From contig NZ_CP175511.1 in assembly GCF_046058945.1 (NCBI RefSeq), forward strand, positions 310,001 through 374,000: a stretch of DNA of 64,000 nucleotides, in the 5' to 3' direction. Under the pieces are notes generated by a model. It was not told the origin of the DNA and ran no database searches. It was given only the letters and a program-made list of their open reading frames with translations. Position 1 is the first letter of the stretch. Every line of letters starts with the position of its first letter. The position numbers and the translations under genes are program-made. Of the stretch, positions 16,434 to 24,677 are shown one piece after another. This stretch comes from Brochothrix campestris. Its GTDB lineage: Bacteria > Bacillota > Bacilli > Lactobacillales > Listeriaceae.

Positions 16434-16943
16434 CCCCTAAAGTTAATTGTTATTATTATAGTAACACAAAACTGTTTAAATTTTTTTAGCATTGTTAGAA
16501 ACACCTGTATATAATCATACTAACTTTAACAAATACTCAAACTAAGGATTCGCGTTACATTTTTTCAGAACAACCATACTTTATAAATATACGGTGTAAC
16601 TTCCCTTAAGTCGCATTATGTTAACCTTAACCGTGTCTGAGATTCCCTCTCTGACGCGGTTTTCTTTTTTTTTGCCTATCATCGCCCATACGTGCTTTAT
16701 ACACCCTTGTTCTAACCGGTTTTCTCTCGTCCCTAGGACGCACCTGTACGCATAAATCCTGTATGCCTTTTTCGAGGACAAACCAACCCTTTCCTCTTTT
16801 TTGAAGGTGATTTTTAACTCGATAAGAACGATCCTGTCTACTCCAAATCGAAAATTCACCGGACCCTCTACTTTGTGAAAATCGCCTGTTTCAAAAGAGG
16901 TTATGTCAATGTTATGGTTTCACTGTTAATTCGGCTGTTTCAA

Positions 16944-17109
16944 AGCTGTCAAACCTATGGCAGCGACTGTAAAACCGCCATACAAGGGCTGTAAAAGCTA
17001 TGGCGATGACTGAAAAAGTGCCATAACGTGTATGGGGCTTTTATGGGGGGTTATGTATTTCCGCCATACACGTTATGTTTTTGTTATGGCAGGGGCTGTA
17101 AAAGTTATG
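16944..17109. repeat. Iteron-like repeats with an inverted repeat
   Basis: Five related units share the pattern G-C/A-CTGTAAAA-x-CTATGG or its CCAT form (16944, 16964, 16987, 17007, 17094). The first four are spaced 20-23 bases apart, near two helical turns. CCATAACGTGTATGG (17021-17035) and CCATACACGTTATG (17063-17077) form an inverted repeat inside. This looks like an initiator-binding array of a theta-type plasmid origin. Confidence 0.5.
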
Positions 17110-17137
17110 TTTTTTCACAATGTTTTGATATCACTAC

Positions 17138-17160
17138 AAAGCTAGGCACTGCCTAGCTTT
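17138..17160. repeat. 23-bp palindrome
   Basis: AAAGCTAGGCA and its exact complement flank one C. It could be an operator or terminator near the plasmid origin. Confidence 0.45.
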
Positions 17161-17348
17161 CCAAAGGGTTGATAGCATTTCCCCTTAACCTGCTAAATTT
17201 GTAGCACACCCTTTTTCTGTAGAGTGACCCTCCTTTTTATAGTTCAACACCCCAACTCTTTTTCAAAAAGTCGGTCGAATTAGTGTGAGTTCCTACCTGC
17301 ACAACGAGCAAAAAATGATACACTTAACTTACTAATTAGTCACACGAG

Positions 17349-17621
17349 GTGAAAACGATGAGCGAAAAAACCATAAAAGAATTAGCAGAAGAATTGAATG
17401 TCAGCAAACAAACAGTTCAATATCACATTAAGTTTTTGCCGACAAACTATACGACAAAAAACGACAAAAATATAATAATGATAAATGCAAAAGGACAAGC
17501 CTATATAAAAGGGAAAGTCAGAAAAAAGACCGACAAAAAGACTAACAAACAAATCGACAAAGAAACACCAAACTATACGACAAAAGAAAACGAGTATTTA
17601 TACCTGGAGTTGGTCAAGTAG
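17349..17621 (+). CDS. Plasmid replication-associated HTH protein, truncated and fused in DNA to a toxin fragment
   Basis: The 90-aa product starts MSEKTIKELAEELNVSKQTV, a helix-turn-helix seen in DUF536/RepX-like proteins encoded beside rep genes on plasmids of Staphylococcus, Listeria and enterococci. A Lys/Thr-rich linker follows, and the frame then stops in YLYLELVK. The last codons lie in the toxin-derived sequence, read in a different frame, so the native C-terminus was lost at a junction near 17590-17600. The start has GAGGTG about 7 bases upstream. It probably served replication or copy control. Confidence 0.6.
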   Translation: MKTMSEKTIKELAEELNVSKQTVQYHIKFLPTNYTTKNDKNIIMINAKGQAYIKGKVRKKTDKKTNKQIDKETPNYTTKENEYLYLELVK

Positions 17622-18061
17622 CTTTAGCTGCTACAGGTGCTATCGTTATTGGTGGTGTTACCATTGGTGCTGGACATTGGGCCTATCAAACGATCAAAAA
17701 ACACTTTGCTAAAAAAGGGAAAGCGCCTGCTAAGAAAAATAAGAGTGCGAAAAGTACACCTGCTAAACTCTATAATACTGCCAAGAAAAAAGGGATTAAA
17801 GTTAAAAATAGACACACAACTATAAAGGTTACTAAGAAAACTAGGTCTTTACCTTCTAGAGTATCTAAATCTTATTCGTCTAAAGACCTTATAAAAAATG
17901 GTAAGGTTGATATACGAAGATATTACGGAAAAAATGGTAAAGCAGAAGTAGATATTCATTATACAAATCATGGTAACGCTAAAAAACACCCTAAAGTTCC
18001 ACACCGTCATGGTTGGCATAATGTAAACGGAAAATGGACGAAAAAAAATACTTGGTATTAG
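17594..18061 (+). pseudogene. C-terminal fragment of a polymorphic toxin (LXG/WXG-type)
   Basis: In the frame of 17606, about 155 codons are open to TAG at 18059-18061 with no ATG start. They encode FIPGVGQVALAATGAIVIGG, a hydrophobic pretoxin segment typical before toxin tips. A Lys-rich linker and a compact domain follow (RRYYGKNGKAEVDIHY, then KVPHRHGWH with clustered His). This is the usual end of a secreted LXG-type toxin; the secretion domain is missing and plasmid DNA precedes it. The following small acidic ORF is its probable immunity gene. The toxin family (nuclease or deaminase) is not certain. Confidence 0.65.
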
Positions 18062-18082
18062 TAACAGAAAGAAGGAAAAAGA

Positions 18083-18313
18083 ATGGATCAAAACACATGG
18101 GAAAAATTCCAAGAAGCAATAGAAGAAGGTCAAGAAATAAGTTTTGATTACAAAAATGAAGAATGGTGGATTAGTAGAGTAGATGAGGAACGCAGTTTTT
18201 TATTGACACGTTCTTCAGATAGTTATACTCAATCTTTTACAACTGCCGAGGAGCTTTACAAAAAAGGAATTATTGATGGGGAAAAGTTTATAAACAGGGT
18301 TAAAGATTTTTGA
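18083..18313 (+). CDS. Probable immunity protein for the truncated toxin
   Basis: The 76-aa acidic protein (MDQNTWEKFQEAIEEGQEIS) begins 21 bases after the toxin frame with a GAAGG site. Size, acidity and position are those of cognate immunity proteins in polymorphic-toxin loci. It contains an EWWISR beta-strand-like segment. It may be kept to protect against toxin from siblings even though the toxin gene is broken. The assignment rests on context. Confidence 0.55.
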   Translation: MDQNTWEKFQEAIEEGQEISFDYKNEEWWISRVDEERSFLLTRSSDSYTQSFTTAEELYKKGIIDGEKFINRVKDF

Positions 18314-18345
18314 ACCTCTCATGACTGAAGTCACGAGAGGTTCAA
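18310..18345. terminator. Hairpin after immunity gene
   Basis: TTGAACCTCTC and GAGAGGTTCAA form an 11-bp stem that overlaps the end of the immunity ORF. It has only a weak T-run. Confidence 0.55.
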
Positions 18346-18373
18346 ATCTTTAGAACGTATAAAAATATGGACG

Positions 18374-18565
18374 GTGATATATATGTATAATAGTATGTTT
18401 ATTTCAGCAATTATTTCTATGATTTTATGGATTTTAGTATCAAATAATCTCATGTCTGCTTCAAAAACGAAAAGTAAGGGTTTGGTATATACCTTGTTTT
18501 CAGCAAGTGTAATTTCAACAGTGTTTTTGCTTGTTTTTATTTTTAGAAAATTACAACTTTTTTAA
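18374..18565 (+). CDS. Small two-TM membrane protein, unknown
   Basis: This 63-aa frame (GTG start at 18374, or ATG at 18383) encodes two hydrophobic segments, MFISAIISMILWILVSNNL and LVYTLFSASVISTVFLLVFI, separated by a basic KTKSKG loop. It follows the toxin-immunity pair and precedes a terminator. It could be part of that locus. No family is recognised. Confidence 0.45.
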   Translation: MIYMYNSMFISAIISMILWILVSNNLMSASKTKSKGLVYTLFSASVISTVFLLVFIFRKLQLF

Positions 18566-18582
18566 ATTTATGAATAGATTTA

Positions 18583-18617
18583 AGGTCTGTGTATATTTTA
18601 TACACGGCCTTTTTTTA
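18583..18617 (+). terminator. Rho-independent terminator
   Basis: AGGTCTGTGTA pairs with TACACGGCCT and seven T follow. It ends the small membrane protein gene. Confidence 0.8.
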
Positions 18618-18850
18618 GGTGTATTTTTAAACGCAATCTATAACTTGTAAAAAAGATTGATACAGTGATAAACTCAAGGAACATAAAGTCTTTCAAAGCA
18701 TGACTCGAAAAGGGAATTGTTTAGATAATTCTCCTATGGAAAGACAAACCTGCTGTTTGTCTTTTATTGATGATTTTAGAAGAACACTAAAATCATCTCT
18801 TTTTTGAGTGCGGTCATCTTTTTTATTTGCCTCTCTTTTTTAGTGAACAA

Positions 18851-18907
18851 AGCCGTTTACTGCTTCTGCTTATAGCCCCTCTCTCTTTAAACGAAAAGGG
18901 TAAAATG
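18851..18907 (+). repeat. Plasmid repeat, copy A (cut by IS3 copy 2)
   Basis: AGCCGTTTACTGCTTCTGCT and the following AGCCCCTCT...AAACGAAAAGGGTAAAATG recur at 24479-24535 with two or three differences. IS3 copy 2 begins at the end of this copy. The sequence beyond the IS does not continue the repeat, so a deletion or rearrangement accompanied the insertion. Confidence 0.7.
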
Positions 18908-18983
18908 GATAGGCTACACTAAGTTAGACAGAATAAATGAGGGCTTGTAAACTAAGACTACTAATAAAAAGGAGTGTGCTACT

Positions 18984-19265
18984 ATGCCACGTCAACGTCG
19001 AACATTTACGCCTGAATTTAAACTGCAAATGGTGAAGCTTTATGAAAATGGAAAGTCACGTGCTGATATTGCTCGTGAATATGATTTAACCCCTTCGGGA
19101 TTAGATAAATGGATTAAAAATCCTCAAGCTACTGGCTCGTTCGCAGCTAAAGATAATCGAACAGAAGATGAAATAGAACTAGATAAATTACGTAAAGAAA
19201 ATCAGCGGTTACTAATGGAGAATGATATTTTAAAGCAAGCGGCGCTGATCATGGGACGAAAATAA
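18984..19265 (+). CDS. IS3-family transposase OrfA, copy 2
   Basis: This is identical in protein to the copy at 7018-7299: an HTH followed by a leucine-rich coiled coil. It is a DNA-binding partner of OrfB. Confidence 0.85.
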   Translation: MPRQRRTFTPEFKLQMVKLYENGKSRADIAREYDLTPSGLDKWIKNPQATGSFAAKDNRTEDEIELDKLRKENQRLLMENDILKQAALIMGRK

Positions 19266-19267
19266 AT

Positions 19268-20113
19268 GTGATTCGTAATAACGCTCACCTTTATTCGGTA
19301 TCAGCAATGTGTGCCGTCCTCGAGATTAAAAGGAGCACCTATTATTATCATATAAATTTAGATGCCACTTCGCAGCGAAAAACAGAGGACATCGCATTTT
19401 CAAAAGAAATTGAACGGATTTTCAAAGAAAGCCGTAATAATTAGGGTACGCGTAAAATCAAAAGAGAATTATTAAAGTTAGCTGAACCTAAACATGTATC
19501 AAGACGCCGAATTAGCCGCATAATGCATTCGTTAGGTTTAGTTTCAAACTACACTGTGGCTCAATTTAAACCGCAAAAATCACGTTCGAATGAGGCACTT
19601 ATAAGAAACGAGTTAAAACGTGCGTTCATTCAAGAAAAAGAATTAGCTGTCGTTGTAAGTGATTTAACATACGTTCGTGTCGGTGGAAAGTGGCATTATG
19701 TATGTTTATTTGTAGACCTTTTCAATCGTGAAATTATTGGACATAGTGTAGGAGAAAACAAGACTGCAAGTCTTGTCTATGAAGCATTAGCAAGCATTTC
19801 TGCAAATTTAAATGACATACAGCTGTTTCACACGGATCGAGGGAAAGAATTTGATAATCGGTTGATTGATGAAGCGCTTGAAACATTTAATATTCAACGT
19901 TCACTAAGTATGAAGGGTTGTCCTTACGATAACGCTGTAGCGGAAGCAACATTCAAAGTGTTTAAAACAGAATTCGCAAACCAAGCTCACTTTTCCAATC
20001 TTAATCAGCTAGAACTTGAATTAAATGATTACGTTCATTGGTTTAACAACATCCGTATTCATGGAACATTGGGTTATTTAACGCCTACCGAATTTAAATT
20101 ACAGCCCTTATAA
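19268..20113 (+). pseudogene. IS3-family transposase OrfB, same nonsense mutation, copy 2
   Basis: The frame from GTG 19268 is interrupted by TAG at 19442-19444, the same codon as in copy 1. It retains the canonical GCPYDNAVAEA segment. The downstream part from 19523 is an open 196-aa rve-domain fragment. Shared nonsense means one copy descends from the other after the mutation, or both came from a mutated source. Confidence 0.8.
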
Positions 20114-20186
20114 TTTTTGTTCAATTTACTGTTGCCATTCCAAGATAGATGTAATTAATATATTAAATTAGGATGTGATTATTATA

Positions 20187-20755
20187 ATGGGGGAAAAAAC
20201 AATGAATATCTAGAAAAAAAATTAGAAAGTGTAAGTGTATGGATAAATAATTGCGATACAAAAGTATCATTTGCTCTGGCTTTTCTTGGAATATTACTTG
20301 CAGGTTTTATATCTAGCAGTACTTTTATAAAAGGGTATGATTTTTTTAATACAGTTTAATCTCCTCGATATTCCGAAAACATGTATATATTTTCACTTTG
20401 GATCATAAATTTGTTAAGTATTCTATGTTTTATAGTTTTTATAATTGGATCTTTCATATTCTTGATGAGAGCCTTAAAAGGAAGAATTGATATTGAAGAA
20501 TTTGAAGAAGATGAAATAATTACAGATTCATTAATGCATTTTCAAACTATAGGAAATCAAGAATTTAAAGACTTCACACAAAAAATAGAGGATGAAACAC
20601 CTGAAAAAATAAAAGAAGATTTATTATCTCAAATATATATCAATTCAAAAATTTGCACAAAAAAATTCAAATTATATAATAACGGTATCTTATGGTTAAC
20701 AATGTCTACAGTAGCTTTCATAGTAGTTTTTTTAAGTGCTTTTTTATTAAATTAA
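20187..20755 (+). pseudogene. Pycsar-type transmembrane effector (PycTM-like), broken
   Basis: The reconstructed protein begins at ATG 20187, needs one extra base in the A-run at 20193-20198, and then reads EYLEKKLESVSVWINNCDTK, followed by hydrophobic VSFALAFLGILLAGFIS. A TAA interrupts it near 20358. It continues with a second TM (LWIINLLSILCFIVFIIGSFIF), a helical part containing DLLSQIYINSKICTKKFKLY, and a last TM. The W-I-x2-x-D-T-K-x-S pattern and the QIY-x-NSKI-x-KK block are those of PycTM effectors, which depolarise the membrane when a cyclic nucleotide is made during phage infection. No cyclase gene remains; IS3 copy 2 lies directly upstream. A 124-aa C-terminal part from 20381 is still open. 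Confidence 0.65.
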
Positions 20756-20762
20756 AAATAGG

Positions 20763-20799
20763 AAAAGCGTCTCATTTAAAATAATGAGTCGCTTTTTTT
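20763..20799 (+). terminator. Rho-independent terminator after PycTM relic
   Basis: AAAAGCG-T-CTCATT pairs with AATGAG-T-CGCTTTT and T-rich sequence follows. Confidence 0.7.
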
Positions 20800-20841
20800 G
20801 TAGTAAAATATTTTTTTCACTTTTTCATTTAATTAAAGACG

Positions 20842-21927
20842 TTATTCTTGCACTTTTTCGTAACCATAACCTTCATACAACTTAAGAACAGATTCTAACG
20901 AATAAGTATCGTCTTTTTCATCAGATAATGCTTCCATATCTGCTACATTTACTTTGTTTTTGTCGTCTGCAATAATATTTGAAAATCCAACTATGGCGGT
21001 ATAACTGTCTTCTAGTTTACTTTCAGTGCCACCAGAGTATTCTTTTATACTAAAAACACCTATTAAATTCCCGTTTGTTGTTGAAGAATCAAACATTGTA
21101 TAAGATGAGCTTTCAGAATCTGTATCTTTATCAAATTGTCGGTACATAAGCGTCTCTTTTTTCACTTCATATCGAGTACCCCATGAATCTTCTACATGAC
21201 TATCCTCATAAGACCTATTAACTTCTTCATTAATCATTCGTGTAATGTCTTTCATATTGGCGATATCTTTTGCATTTTTTAATACGTTATCTAAATGTTG
21301 TACTTTAAATTTTGGAGCAAAGTTATCCTCTAACACATAGCCATTGTCGTTTAATTCAGAAATAACTTCTTTATCTAAAATAATAGTCGCATTATCATCA
21401 TTCTTTAAGTAACCATCATTTTTAATTTCAAACTCAACAGAATCTAATGGACTGTCAAATACATTATCTATTTTTGAAGTTCCTCTCCCACTAGCACCTG
21501 TAAAGTTGATAACAAGGTTTTTCTCAACTTCTTTATTAGTTAATTTTTTTGGTTTATCTAAACCAGTGACTTTAATTGTTTTTTCGCCACCTTTTATTTT
21601 TTTCGTTTTTTCCTCATATACTGTGATAGTTACTTTTATTTCATCACCATTAGATAAATTTTTGTCTTTATCAAGTTCAATTTTGTAGTAATCATCCATA
21701 TTTTTAATTTCATTTTTCACTTCTTCATCTGCAATATTACTAACAGAGTCAAGATCAAAAACATCTTTTATTAATTTTTCCTCATCAATAGAAGCTGATG
21801 CTGATCCTTTGCTGTCAATTCCTGAAAAGTTCACTTCTACATAGTCAGTTAATTTTTTTGAGCTCCCACAAGCTGTGAGTAGTAATACGATGGTACAAAG
21901 AAATAATAAAGCTGTTATTTTTTTCAA
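20842..21927 (-). CDS. Lipoprotein with two related N-terminal domains, unknown
   Basis: The 361-aa product starts with TTG at 21927 (LKKITALLFLC), supported by GGGGGCG 8 bases upstream; a longer ATG frame from 21963 lacks a site. The lipobox is LLTACGSS. Two similar segments follow: LTDYVEVNFSGIDSKGSASA (about residues 30-50) and LVINFTGASGRGTSKIDN (about residues 135-152), each heading an immunoglobulin-like beta unit. The C-terminal half is acidic with no known domain. It probably faces the outside of the membrane. It stands alone between terminators in plasmid-like DNA. Confidence 0.7.
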   Translation of the reverse strand: MKKITALLFLCTIVLLLTACGSSKKLTDYVEVNFSGIDSKGSASASIDEEKLIKDVFDLDSVSNIADEEVKNEIKNMDDYYKIELDKDKNLSNGDEIKVTITVYEEKTKKIKGGEKTIKVTGLDKPKKLTNKEVEKNLVINFTGASGRGTSKIDNVFDSPLDSVEFEIKNDGYLKNDDNATIILDKEVISELNDNGYVLEDNFAPKFKVQHLDNVLKNAKDIANMKDITRMINEEVNRSYEDSHVEDSWGTRYEVKKETLMYRQFDKDTDSESSSYTMFDSSTTNGNLIGVFSIKEYSGGTESKLEDSYTAIVGFSNIIADDKNKVNVADMEALSDEKDDTYSLESVLKLYEGYGYEKVQE

Positions 21928-22136
21928 TAAAAACGCCCCCGATATATTTATTAGATAATACATACTAATTTTAGCATAAGATCACTACTAATAAGTATAG
22001 TTATTTTAAAAAAGTAACTATATCGTTGCGTAAAGACAGTCTTTAAGTATCTTAAATATAGTTATATACGTTGATGAAAAGAAACGATTGACTGTAATAA
22101 ATAGCCACACATCATTAATTGGATGGCTACAATAAA

Positions 22137-22164
22137 AAAGCAACTACTCATAAGTAGTTGCTTT
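22137..22164. terminator. Hairpin terminator
   Basis: AAAGCAACTAC and GTAGTTGCTTT form an 11-bp stem with a TCATA loop. It lies beyond the 3' end of the reverse-strand gene at 22203. Confidence 0.6.
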
Positions 22165-22202
22165 CAAATGAATGTAGTAACGTGTAATTAAAAATATCGT
22201 GA

Positions 22203-22598
22203 TTAATAAAAAGGATTCTCTTCTTTTTTAGATGCGAACGCCTCATGAATGGCATCTAAGTAATAATTATCTGAATCAGATAGAGATGTTGGAAAAGAGT
22301 ATCGATGGCCATGTTGCAATCGTAAACTATTAAGATGTTCCCATAATTTACTGCCTGTCCCCGCTCTCATATCCGTTGTAAGCAATTCTTTTCGTGAAAC
22401 AACAGTAATATCACAGCCTGCTTTTAAAGTGCTGACAGCTTGCCAAAGCATATCTAAACAAATGAGTTGTTCATCAATCGCGTCACTATGCGTTGTCAGG
22501 GTTTTATAATGCCCCTTGTATTTAATCACATAACCCGCATAGGCCACATGATCCTGTTTAAAATAATGAGCTTCTGTATAGATGGTTATCTTTTTCAT
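22203..22598 (-). CDS. Plasmid-type hypothetical protein, possible RNase H-like fold
   Basis: The 131-aa protein has the succession of beta strands, an acidic residue (TIYTEAHYF), a second strand set (YAGYVIKYKG) and a helix with DEQLICLDMLWQAV. This pattern resembles RNase H-like folds, but the catalytic set is not proven. AAGGAG lies 10 bases upstream. It is the most downstream of three reverse-strand genes (with 22699 and 23515) that look like a plasmid operon. Function unknown. Confidence 0.6.
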   Translation of the reverse strand: MKKITIYTEAHYFKQDHVAYAGYVIKYKGHYKTLTTHSDAIDEQLICLDMLWQAVSTLKAGCDITVVSRKELLTTDMRAGTGSKLWEHLNSLRLQHGHRYSFPTSLSDSDNYYLDAIHEAFASKKEENPFY

Positions 22599-22698
22599 AC
22601 CTTCTCTCCTTAAATACGAACATTATTTTCCCCTGCAGGCGAAAATCGTTCGGTAATGTACGTGTTTTAAAAGACCAGGCATTAAATTTTATTCGTAT

Positions 22699-23430
22699 TT
22701 AAGCAAGCGCGTCTCCATTATTCTCTTTATTTGATACGTGGTACAATCTTTCAAATTCTTCTGTCGTATAACCTTCGATAGCTCCAAGTATATTTTTTAC
22801 TAGATAGGTGTTTGCCTCAATTGAAAAGGCCGCTTTTTGTGCGAAAATTTGTAGTTTTCCTCTTTTTTTTGTTCTTTCCACGATATGAGGATGACAAAAA
22901 TCTCGAATGATTTTGTCGTTTTCGCCACTAAAGTGTGTAAATGTATAGGCTTCTTTTGGCGTACATACTTGATATGAGGCTTTTACTGAATAATCTTTCA
23001 CACCAAGAAACCCCATCATATCTTTTGAAACAAGTTCACTTAAAAGAATAGCCCCGTAGTTATCGGTGGCCAACTGAACACCATCCCAATAAAATTCGTC
23101 TGCTACAGAGATTTGTAAGTGACGACACTCATTTTTTGTAAAATAATTAAAAATTTCTTGTTTCTCTATCACGCGATAATAGTATTCTTTACCTTGTTCA
23201 GTCACCACTTGAAACACAGTGAATTTTTCATTCTTTTTAGGGTAGTAAAAAGCTTCTTCTTTCAATTGGTTAAGCGTTTTAGTACACGTAGCAATCAGAA
23301 GACAAAGTTCACATTCTGAACTCTTTGTCACACGATGACCGTAAGTTTTTGTTTTATGTTCACTGCGTAAATCATCTAAAATAGCCATTAAACGTTGTTT
23401 TTCTTCTTCAATGATATATTTTGGTCGCAT
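22699..23430 (-). CDS. Cys-rich hypothetical protein, paralog A
   Basis: The 243-aa protein has an N-terminal coiled segment, then HRVTKSSECELCLLIATC, which contains Cys-x2-Cys and a third Cys, a possible zinc site. A central FTVFQVVTEQGKEYYYRV domain follows, and the end has FERLYHVSN. It is clearly related to the neighbour at 23515 (matching SECE-x-C, GKEYYYRV/GNEYYYRV and EEFE-x-LY blocks). AAAGGA precedes the ATG. The family seems plasmid-borne; function unknown. Confidence 0.65.
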   Translation of the reverse strand: MRPKYIIEEEKQRLMAILDDLRSEHKTKTYGHRVTKSSECELCLLIATCTKTLNQLKEEAFYYPKKNEKFTVFQVVTEQGKEYYYRVIEKQEIFNYFTKNECRHLQISVADEFYWDGVQLATDNYGAILLSELVSKDMMGFLGVKDYSVKASYQVCTPKEAYTFTHFSGENDKIIRDFCHPHIVERTKKRGKLQIFAQKAAFSIEANTYLVKNILGAIEGYTTEEFERLYHVSNKENNGDALA

Positions 23431-23514
23431 GATTATCTTCCTTTCATAAGAATTAACTAAAATGCCTCATACTACGTACTATGAGGTTTCATTATAGGGA
23501 CGAATCAGAAATTT

Positions 23515-24300
23515 TCAAATTGAGATCCACACCTTTTTCTCTGCAATATTATAAAGTTCCTCGAATTCTTCTTTATCATAGCTATCCAATCGTCCTACCG
23601 CATTTTTAGTGAGGTAAGTCTCTGGTTCAATAGCAAATGACCCTCGTTTGGAAACGATATGAATTTTGTTTCCTTTTTTTGTCTGTTGTGCAGGAGATGG
23701 TTCACAAAAAACAATGACTTCTTCATGATTTTCACCATCATAGAAAATGAAATCGTCCGATTCTTTTCGGGTACACTCTTTGATTGATTTAACATTTGAG
23801 TAAGATTTTTCACCAATCCGTCCTGTTTTATCTTTACGAATAATGGTTTGTAAAATAACAAACCCTTGTTTTCCTGATTCTAAAACAATAGAATCCCAGT
23901 CGGACTCTTCGATCACTGTTAATTCCAAGTGTTTCAGTTCGTCTTTATCGAAATCTTTTAGCACTTCTTTTTTAGTCAAGACGCGGTAATAGTATTCATT
24001 ACCTTCTTTTGTACGGACATGGAACACTTTAAATTTATTCACTTTGATAGGAACTCTTTTTTGAGTCGGTTCGTAATAAGCAAGACTGGCTTGTTTTATT
24101 TTTTTAGGTTCAAGTTTATCAATTTCTTTTTCAAGTTTGTTAATAATATCACTGCATTTTGCGATCCGTTGACAGGTTTCACATTCTGAATTAGAACCTG
24201 CGGGGTGTTTATAATCAAGAGGCTTATGTTCATCGTAAAGGTCACCTAAGATGATAAACATGCGTTGCTTTTCTTTTTTGATGGTTCTTTGGTCTTTCAT
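23515..24300 (-). CDS. Cys-rich hypothetical protein, paralog B
   Basis: The 261-aa protein shares domain order with paralog A: HPAGSNSECETCQRIAKC, then FKVFHVRTKEGNEYYYRVLT and a C-terminal YDKEEFEELYNIA. The start is set at ATG 24300 because AAAGGA lies 8 bases upstream. Tandem paralogs in one operon suggest a duplicated plasmid gene. A role in nucleic-acid binding through the Cys cluster is possible but unproven. Confidence 0.65.
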   Translation of the reverse strand: MKDQRTIKKEKQRMFIILGDLYDEHKPLDYKHPAGSNSECETCQRIAKCSDIINKLEKEIDKLEPKKIKQASLAYYEPTQKRVPIKVNKFKVFHVRTKEGNEYYYRVLTKKEVLKDFDKDELKHLELTVIEESDWDSIVLESGKQGFVILQTIIRKDKTGRIGEKSYSNVKSIKECTRKESDDFIFYDGENHEEVIVFCEPSPAQQTKKGNKIHIVSKRGSFAIEPETYLTKNAVGRLDSYDKEEFEELYNIAEKKVWISI

Positions 24301-24306
24301 AAGCAC

Positions 24307-24677
24307 GATCCTTTCGTTAACTAGTCATCATTTTTAGTTTACCATTTAAGTTCAAATAATTGAAAAAAGAAACGTCAACAAATGAAAGGATTTGTAACAA
24401 ATACCGTCACAAATCCCTTGATAAAACCCATTTTTTCGCGTGTTTCTTGACCCTCACGTCGTTCTGTTTTCATGTGCTAGCCGTTTACTGCTTTTGCTTA
24501 TAGCCCCTCTATCTTTAAACGAAAAGGGTAAAATGCACGACAAGTCGCCCTTTATCTTTTAAAGATAGAGGGGCTTTTTAATAAGCACAGCAAACGACTT
24601 CATTCACTGACAAAAAAGAAACACGCAAGAAAAAAGATCTGACACTACTCAAAAAAAACCAAAGGGAGAGATTAAAA
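24307..24677. other. Intergenic with plasmid repeat and long inverted repeat
   Basis: No gene is seen. It contains repeat copy B (24479-24535). A 15-bp perfect inverted repeat follows from the same sequence: AGCCCCTCTATCTTT pairs with AAAGATAGAGGGGCT about 45 bases on, followed by TTTT. This could be a terminator or part of an origin. It separates divergent genes. Confidence 0.5.
24479..24535 (+). repeat. Plasmid repeat, copy B (intact)
   Basis: This is the partner of 18851-18907. Here the sequence continues into the complementary arm AAAGATAGAGGGGCT near 24562-24576, giving a complete stem-loop that copy A has lost. Confidence 0.7.

Larger units (their letters stand above)
15963..17348. other. 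Plasmid replication-type region without large genes
   Basis: The stretch holds a CS-6-like TAGCGA (about 16074) next to a perfect 11-bp hairpin at 16098-16136, which fits a single-strand origin. It also contains one small reverse-strand ORF (16263-16433), a diverged copy of the 9870-10060 sequence (about 16570-16780), iteron-like repeats (16944-17109) and a 23-bp palindrome (17138-17160). A 92-codon reverse frame at 16581-16859 exists but has no recognisable protein features. A replication gene itself is not seen. Confidence 0.5.
18906..20142 (+). mobile_element. IS3-family element, copy 2
   Basis: The same 1237-bp unit as 6940-8176, in the same orientation, with about six substitutions. It carries orfA and the same nonsense codon in orfB. 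It lies between a plasmid repeat and a broken Pycsar-effector gene. Confidence 0.85.

Noticed and set aside
16581..16859. 92-codon reverse frame in the plasmid region
   Set aside because: Composition is not protein-like, no ribosome site is evident, and the related block at 9870-10060 does not keep the frame, so the block is better read as non-coding control DNA.
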